A stretch of DNA of 64,000 nt from positions 310,001-374,000 of the forward strand of contig NZ_JAJVKW010000004.1 of NCBI RefSeq assembly GCF_024198255.1. The letters are read 5' to 3'. Below the pieces are notes generated by a model. It worked only from the letters and a program-made list of their open reading frames with translations. It had not been told where the DNA came from and made no database searches. The position numbers and the translations under genes are program-made. Positions 60,163-64,000 of this stretch are shown here, in pieces (the first letter of the stretch is position 1; the number at the start of each line of letters is the position of its first letter). The stretch is from Myxococcus guangdongensis (GTDB taxonomy: Bacteria > Myxococcota > Myxococcia > Myxococcales > Myxococcaceae).

Positions 60163-60728
60163 GCGCGGTCCGAGGTCCCAGGGCCGACGGGGTGGAGCTG
60201 CCCCGGGACACCGCGGGCTTCACCCGCCGCGAGTGCCCCAGCTGCATGCGCGCGTTCAAGACGCGCCCCGGCCCGCATGACGCCCGTGCGCTCCTGCACA
60301 AGCTGCAGGCCTTCTTCACGCTGGAGAACGCGCACGAGGGCGAGGAGGGGCTGCCGGTGTGGCGCTGCCCCTACTGCGGCCACCGCGCGGAGGCGGACGG
60401 CTTCCTCACGCCCGCCCAGCAGACGCACCTGGAGTCGGTGGCGCGGGCATGGGCCAACCACGTCCGCTACGAGCAGCTGGCGCACGTCTCGCGCACGCTG
60501 TCGCTCAACCCCCGGCCCACCTTCGTCGCCGTGGAGCCCGAGTCGATGCCGGGCCCCATGGACCCGGAGCCGGACGAGCTGCTGCGCGTGATTCCCATGC
60601 TCTGCTGCGGCGAGGACGTGAAGCTCCTGTGGGAGTGGGATCAGCTCATCTTCTGCCCCCGCTGCGGCGCCCGGCACGGCGGGCTGAGCGGTCGGCAACA
60701 GATCCAGCTCGAGGTCATCCAGGAATAG
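60159..60728 (+). CDS. zinc-ribbon protein of unknown function
   Basis: The 189-residue cytoplasmic protein has CxxC-type zinc sites: Cys26/Cys29 (CPSC), Cys70/Cys73 (CPYC) and Cys166/Cys169 (CPRC), plus Cys149-Cys150. This indicates at least one or two zinc ribbons. The rest is acidic and helical with no recognised domain. The ATG overlaps the stop of the small membrane-protein gene by four bases, so the two are probably made together. Function unknown. Confidence 0.82.
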   Translation: MSAVRGPRADGVELPRDTAGFTRRECPSCMRAFKTRPGPHDARALLHKLQAFFTLENAHEGEEGLPVWRCPYCGHRAEADGFLTPAQQTHLESVARAWANHVRYEQLAHVSRTLSLNPRPTFVAVEPESMPGPMDPEPDELLRVIPMLCCGEDVKLLWEWDQLIFCPRCGARHGGLSGRQQIQLEVIQE

Positions 60729-60776
60729 CGCGGGTGGGGTGGACTCGGCCGCCGGCCGACGGCAGGCTCGCGCGCC

Positions 60777-61862
60777 ATGAAGAGGTTCCCCTGGTGGGGG
60801 CTTGGGGCGTGTCTGCTGCTCGGCGCACGGCCCGCCTTGGCCCACGACGCAGACATCCTCTACACCCAGGTGCATCGCACGCCGGACGCCCGCGCGTCCG
60901 AGGTGCGCCAGGTCCTCACGATGACGGGAGCGACGCTCGGGCGGCTCGTCCCGGCGGGCGTGGACGCGGACTCGGATGGCGCCCTGTCGCAGGCGGAGCT
61001 GGACGCGCGCCCCGACGCCCTCTCGAGCGGCGTCTGGGACGCGCTGCCGCTCACCGCGGGCGGCGCCCCCTGCGCGCGCACGGCCCAGGCGGCGCGGGCC
61101 CGGCAGACCTTCATCGAGCTGACGGCGACCTTCCTCTGTCCCGAGGGACGGCTGCGCCAGCGCTACGGCGTGCTGTCGGTGCTGCCCTCGGGTTACCGGG
61201 TCATCCTGGGCAGCGTGGGGGAGGGTGGGGCTCCGGGCGCGCTCTTCGCGGAAGCCGGCCAGCCCTCGCTCGACATCCCCGACCCCGGGGATGTGTCCTC
61301 GTCCGCCATCGGAGGTTTCCTCGGGTGGGTGGGGCTGGGCATGCGCCACATCTTCGAGGGCGTGGACCACCTGGTGTTCCTGCTGGCGGTGCTGCTGGTG
61401 GGCGGCGGCTTCAAGCGGGTGCTGCTGCTGGTGACGTCGTTCACGGTGGCGCACTCGCTGACGCTCGGGGCCACGGCGCTCGGCTGGGTGGTGCTGGATG
61501 GCGAGCGGGCGCGCTGGGTGGAGGCCGCCATCGCGCTGTCCATCATCTATGTCGCGGTGGAGAACCTGCTGCTGCGCGAGCACCGGCACCGCGCGCTCGT
61601 CACGTTCCTCTTCGGACTGGTGCACGGCTTCGGCTTCGCGAGCGTGCTGGCGGGCTATGGCCTGGGAGACTCCGTGGCGAAGGGGCTGCTCGGCTTCAAC
61701 CTGGGCGTGGAGCTGGGCCAGGCGCTCGTCGTCGCCGTGCTGCTGCCGCCCCTGCGGATGCTCCAGCGCAGGCCGCGCGCGCACCTGGGGACCGTCCGCG
61801 TGTTGTCCGTGGGCATCCTCGCGGCTGGTGGGTACTGGATGGTCCAGCGCGCACTCGGTTGA
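60777..61862 (+). CDS. HupE/UreJ-family membrane protein with an EF-hand-like loop
   Basis: The 361-residue protein has a signal peptide (1-22), a periplasmic N-terminal domain (about 23-170) and a C-terminal six-to-seven-helix HupE/UreJ_2 domain with the family motif GMRHIFEGVDHLVFLL and FLFGLVHGFGFASVL, whose His/Asp residues suit metal transport. In the N-terminal domain residues 63-74 match an EF-hand calcium loop at every ligand position (Asp63, Asp65, Asp67, Gly68, Glu74). HupE relatives are nickel or cobalt permeases; the metal here is not determinable and no hydrogenase or urease genes are near. Confidence 0.87.
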   Translation: MKRFPWWGLGACLLLGARPALAHDADILYTQVHRTPDARASEVRQVLTMTGATLGRLVPAGVDADSDGALSQAELDARPDALSSGVWDALPLTAGGAPCARTAQAARARQTFIELTATFLCPEGRLRQRYGVLSVLPSGYRVILGSVGEGGAPGALFAEAGQPSLDIPDPGDVSSSAIGGFLGWVGLGMRHIFEGVDHLVFLLAVLLVGGGFKRVLLLVTSFTVAHSLTLGATALGWVVLDGERARWVEAAIALSIIYVAVENLLLREHRHRALVTFLFGLVHGFGFASVLAGYGLGDSVAKGLLGFNLGVELGQALVVAVLLPPLRMLQRRPRAHLGTVRVLSVGILAAGGYWMVQRALG

Positions 61863-61920
61863 ATCCCGCGGACCCCGTTCCTACGTTGGCCTCGAAGAGG
61901 GTAGGGATCGGGGGACGTAG

Positions 61921-62394
61921 ATGGGTGCGAGGCATACCCGGCTGGCCGCGGCACTGGCGGCCGCGTGGGAGGCGGAGGTCGTCTCCGCACGGCGGATGAC
62001 GATGCTCGCCGAGCGAATCATGGATGCGCGCATGCGCGCGAGGCTGATGGTGCTGGCCGCCTTCTGCCGGGCGCATGCCTCCAGGTTGCTCGCGCGACTG
62101 GCGGCGCTGGGGCGGGGGCCGCTGCCGGTTCCTCCCGAGGAGATCATCCTGGACCCGGACACGCAGCTGGAGCTGCGGCGCGAGGGGGCCTTCGCCCGCG
62201 CGTCCGCCGCCCGCTACGAGGCCACCGCGGAGCTGGCGCGCCAGCAGGCGGACCTGTCCTCGGCCTGGGTCTGCGAGCTCAACCGCACCGAGGAGCAGGA
62301 CCGCTCCCGGGAGCTGCTCATCATGGCCGAGGGCGCCCTGGCCGGCGCCACCCTGTCGAGCCCCGCCGCGGCCGCCGCGCCCGCCGACTCCTGA
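61921..62394 (+). CDS. uncharacterised helical protein
   Basis: The 157-residue cytoplasmic protein is almost entirely alpha-helical and Ala/Arg rich (AAALAAAWEAEVVSARRMTM, LRREGAFARASAARYEATAE), with one Cys in each half. Two helix pairs with conserved-looking Glu/His (for example AFCRAHASRLLARL) resemble a ferritin-like bundle but the metal ligands are not clearly present. No family recognised. Codon use is typical of the neighbours. Starts 58 bases after the HupE-like gene. Confidence 0.7.
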   Translation: MGARHTRLAAALAAAWEAEVVSARRMTMLAERIMDARMRARLMVLAAFCRAHASRLLARLAALGRGPLPVPPEEIILDPDTQLELRREGAFARASAARYEATAELARQQADLSSAWVCELNRTEEQDRSRELLIMAEGALAGATLSSPAAAAAPADS

Positions 62395-62459
62395 ATTCGA
62401 GCGCCGGGGGCGCGCTCTCCCGGTGACAGTCCGGGGGCCTTGGGCGTAGAAATCCGCCC

Positions 62460-63230
62460 ATGGCGAAGGAGAGCTACGACGACCTCATCTTCCAGCTCGG
62501 AGACCTGTCCCGCGACAGGCTCCCGGGCAAGCCGAACTGCCCCCGCTCCATGGACCGCGTCTACAAGGCGGAGGAGGCGGTGGTGGCGCGCCGCGAGGAG
62601 CTGGCCGGCTTCGAGCAGGAGATGAACGACGAGGATGCCGCCTACCAGGCCTTCCTCGACCAACAGGAGCAGGAGAAGGCCGGCCACCAGGCCATCGTCC
62701 GCAAGTGGAAGAAGGCGGTGGATGCCATCGACGGCAAGGTGAAGGACCTGCGCAAGACGCTCGCCACCCGGCGCGCGGAGCTGCGCTACGCCGCCGACGC
62801 GCTCATCAAGATGGAGAAGAAGATCGAGGACATGGAGCTGACGCGGCAGGACATCGCCCGCATCGACACCGCGCGCACCAACCTCAAGAAGAACCGCCTC
62901 ACCCAGATGCGGCTCGGCCGGGAGGTCGAGGACCTGGAAGAGCGGCTGTCCACCGCCCTCACGCCGGAGCCCGGCCAGCCCGGCGCCCCCGGCATCCTGG
63001 CCCACAAGCGCCTGCTGGAGATGGAGGACGAAGCGGAGGCGCGCAAGGAGGAGCACGAGGCGCGCATGGTGGAAATCGACCAGTCCATCGCCACCCTCGA
63101 GGAACAGGTGAAGGCCGCCGAGGATTATCTGGACCAGGCGCTGTTCCTGCTCGGGGAGGACGTGTACGCTCAACGCATCGCTGATCCACAGCTGGCCGCG
63201 TTCTACCCCCGGCTTGATCGCGCGCAGTGA
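62460..63230 (+). CDS. uncharacterised coiled-coil protein
   Basis: A 256-residue soluble protein, predominantly coiled coil from about 35 to 230 (FEQEMNDEDAAYQAFLDQQE, KKIEDMELTRQDIARIDTAR, EVEDLEERLSTALTPEPGQP with a Pro/Gly break). Charged and without cysteines apart from one at residue 23. No recognised family. It is the last gene before the rplC promoter. Confidence 0.78.
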   Translation: MAKESYDDLIFQLGDLSRDRLPGKPNCPRSMDRVYKAEEAVVARREELAGFEQEMNDEDAAYQAFLDQQEQEKAGHQAIVRKWKKAVDAIDGKVKDLRKTLATRRAELRYAADALIKMEKKIEDMELTRQDIARIDTARTNLKKNRLTQMRLGREVEDLEERLSTALTPEPGQPGAPGILAHKRLLEMEDEAEARKEEHEARMVEIDQSIATLEEQVKAAEDYLDQALFLLGEDVYAQRIADPQLAAFYPRLDRAQ

Positions 63231-63252
63231 GGGAACCTGGCTCCCGTAGTGC

Positions 63253-63280
63253 TTGACGTCAGGGGTATGTCTGCTACATT
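63253..63280 (+). promoter_or_regulatory. sigma-70-type promoter of rplC
   Basis: TTGACG (63253-63258), 16 bases, then TACATT (63275-63280), close to the housekeeping consensus. A leader of about 90 bases separates it from the rplC GTG. A strong promoter directly before rplC, with no rpsJ, suggests the ribosomal operon begins at L3 here. Confidence 0.6.
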
Positions 63281-63377
63281 GCGCCGCTTCCTGGGGACCG
63301 CAGAGTAGTTCGCGGGCCAGATCATTGATTTTATTGGGTTTTTCCGCGCCTACGCGCGCTGGCAGTGTGAGGACGAC

Positions 63378-64000
63378 GTGAAGGGTCTGATTGGCAAGAA
63401 GATCGGAATGACCCAGGTGTTCACCGACGAGGGCAACCTCGTTCCCGTGACGGTCATCGACGTGAGCACCTGCCAGGTGGTGGGCAAGCGCACTCCCGAG
63501 AAGGATCAGTACTCCGCGGTCACCCTGGGCTTTGGTGAGATCCGCGAGAAGATCCTGAACAAGTGCGAGCGGGGCTTCTTCAAGAAGAACAACGCCCCCT
63601 ACCGCCGGCACCTGAAGGAGTTCCGCGTCACGGTGGAGGAGGCGACCTCCTTCAACGTGGGCGACGCCGTCAAGGCGGACCTGTTCTCCAAGGGCCAGCT
63701 CGTGGACGTCACGGGCGTGACCAAGGGCCGCGGCTTCTCCGGCGTCATGCGCCGCTGGAGCTTCAAGGGTTCGCAGACGAAGACGCACGGTACGCACGAG
63801 TACCAGCGTCACCCGGGCGCCATCGGTCAGCGTAAGACGCCGGGCCGCACCTACCCCAACAAGAAGATGCCGGGTCACTACGGCGTGGAGCAGGTCACCA
63901 CGCAGAACCTGACCGTCGTCGACGTGGACCTGGAGAAGGGGCTCGTCCTGGTCAAGGGCGCCGTCCCGGGCCACAACAACGCCATCGTGTACGTCCGCCC
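63378..64000 (+). CDS. rplC: 50S ribosomal protein L3, N-terminal part (3' end outside window)
   Basis: L3 is an early-assembling large-subunit protein near the peptidyl transferase centre. The 207 complete codons present begin VKGLIGKKIGMTQVFTDEGN (GTG start after GAGGACGAC) and contain the conserved VTKGRGFSGVMRRWSFKG and GRTYPNKKMPGHYGVEQVT. The frame runs off the right edge with no stop. The usual upstream gene rpsJ is absent; a coiled-coil protein gene precedes instead. Confidence 0.96.
   Translation, partial: MKGLIGKKIGMTQVFTDEGNLVPVTVIDVSTCQVVGKRTPEKDQYSAVTLGFGEIREKILNKCERGFFKKNNAPYRRHLKEFRVTVEEATSFNVGDAVKADLFSKGQLVDVTGVTKGRGFSGVMRRWSFKGSQTKTHGTHEYQRHPGAIGQRKTPGRTYPNKKMPGHYGVEQVTTQNLTVVDVDLEKGLVLVKGAVPGHNNAIVYVR

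Overview
The window is a high-GC bacterial chromosome segment from the phylum Myxococcota, most likely suborder Cystobacterineae (Myxococcus/Corallococcus-type). The evidence is two surface proteins with the MYXO-CTERM sorting tail, many signalling genes (Ser/Thr kinase with PEGA domain, orphan hybrid-free histidine kinase, FHA regulator, HD-GYP-like protein, RpoH-type sigma factor), large DNRLRE lipoproteins, and GC-rich codon use throughout. No tRNA, rRNA, CRISPR array, prophage or insertion sequence was recognised.

Layout. (1) 1-2120: end of the alpha ribosomal operon (rpsD, rpoA, rplQ). (2) 2232-5116, minus strand: plsC-type acyltransferase, TPR lipoprotein and a single-pass membrane protein. 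(3) 5354-9183: deoxynucleoside kinase, DUF2314 protein, an FHA/GAF/AAA/Fis regulator that lacks key AAA residues, then three 92-95 bp tandem repeats. (4) 9337-16465: EamA transporter, psuG, free-methionine-R-sulfoxide reductase, sirtuin, Ser/Thr kinase, ABC-F protein. (5) 16546-21293: membrane histidine kinase and divergent TPR-lytic transglycosylase. (6) 21381-29009: two tandem paralogous MYXO-CTERM surface proteins. (7) 29161-31256: alpha/beta hydrolase and MltG. (8) 31333-37569: two tandem paralogous DNRLRE/beta-propeller lipoproteins, each preceded by a near-consensus sigma-54 promoter at the same distance from a GTG start. (9) 37744-45506: small proteins, GNAT, selA-HNH pair, MinD/ParA-like ATPase coupled to a degenerate J-domain/RodZ-type HTH protein, RluD-type pseudouridine synthase. 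(10) 45487-48564: degenerate HD-GYP plus repeat protein operon. (11) 48768-50274: cassette of two paralogous small secreted four-cysteine proteins flanking a membrane-anchored protein, with a hairpin that buries the first Shine-Dalgarno. (12) 50325-53833: OPT transporter and RpoH-family sigma factor. (13) 54328-58740: translationally coupled MoxR-DUF58-transglutaminase operon and a STAS protein. (14) 58965-63230: lytic transglycosylase, a 52-residue membrane protein coupled to a zinc-ribbon protein, HupE/UreJ-like protein, coiled-coil proteins. (15) 63253-64000: promoter and start of rplC, 61 kb downstream of the alpha operon on the same strand.

The parts most likely to hold undescribed biology are the sigma-54-driven DNRLRE lipoprotein pair, the secreted/membrane/secreted four-cysteine cassette, the J-like (HPD to APD)/HTH protein coupled to a ParA-type ATPase, and the FHA regulator with missing GAFTGA and Walker B residues. 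All functional statements come from reading the sequence and family knowledge; no database search was run.
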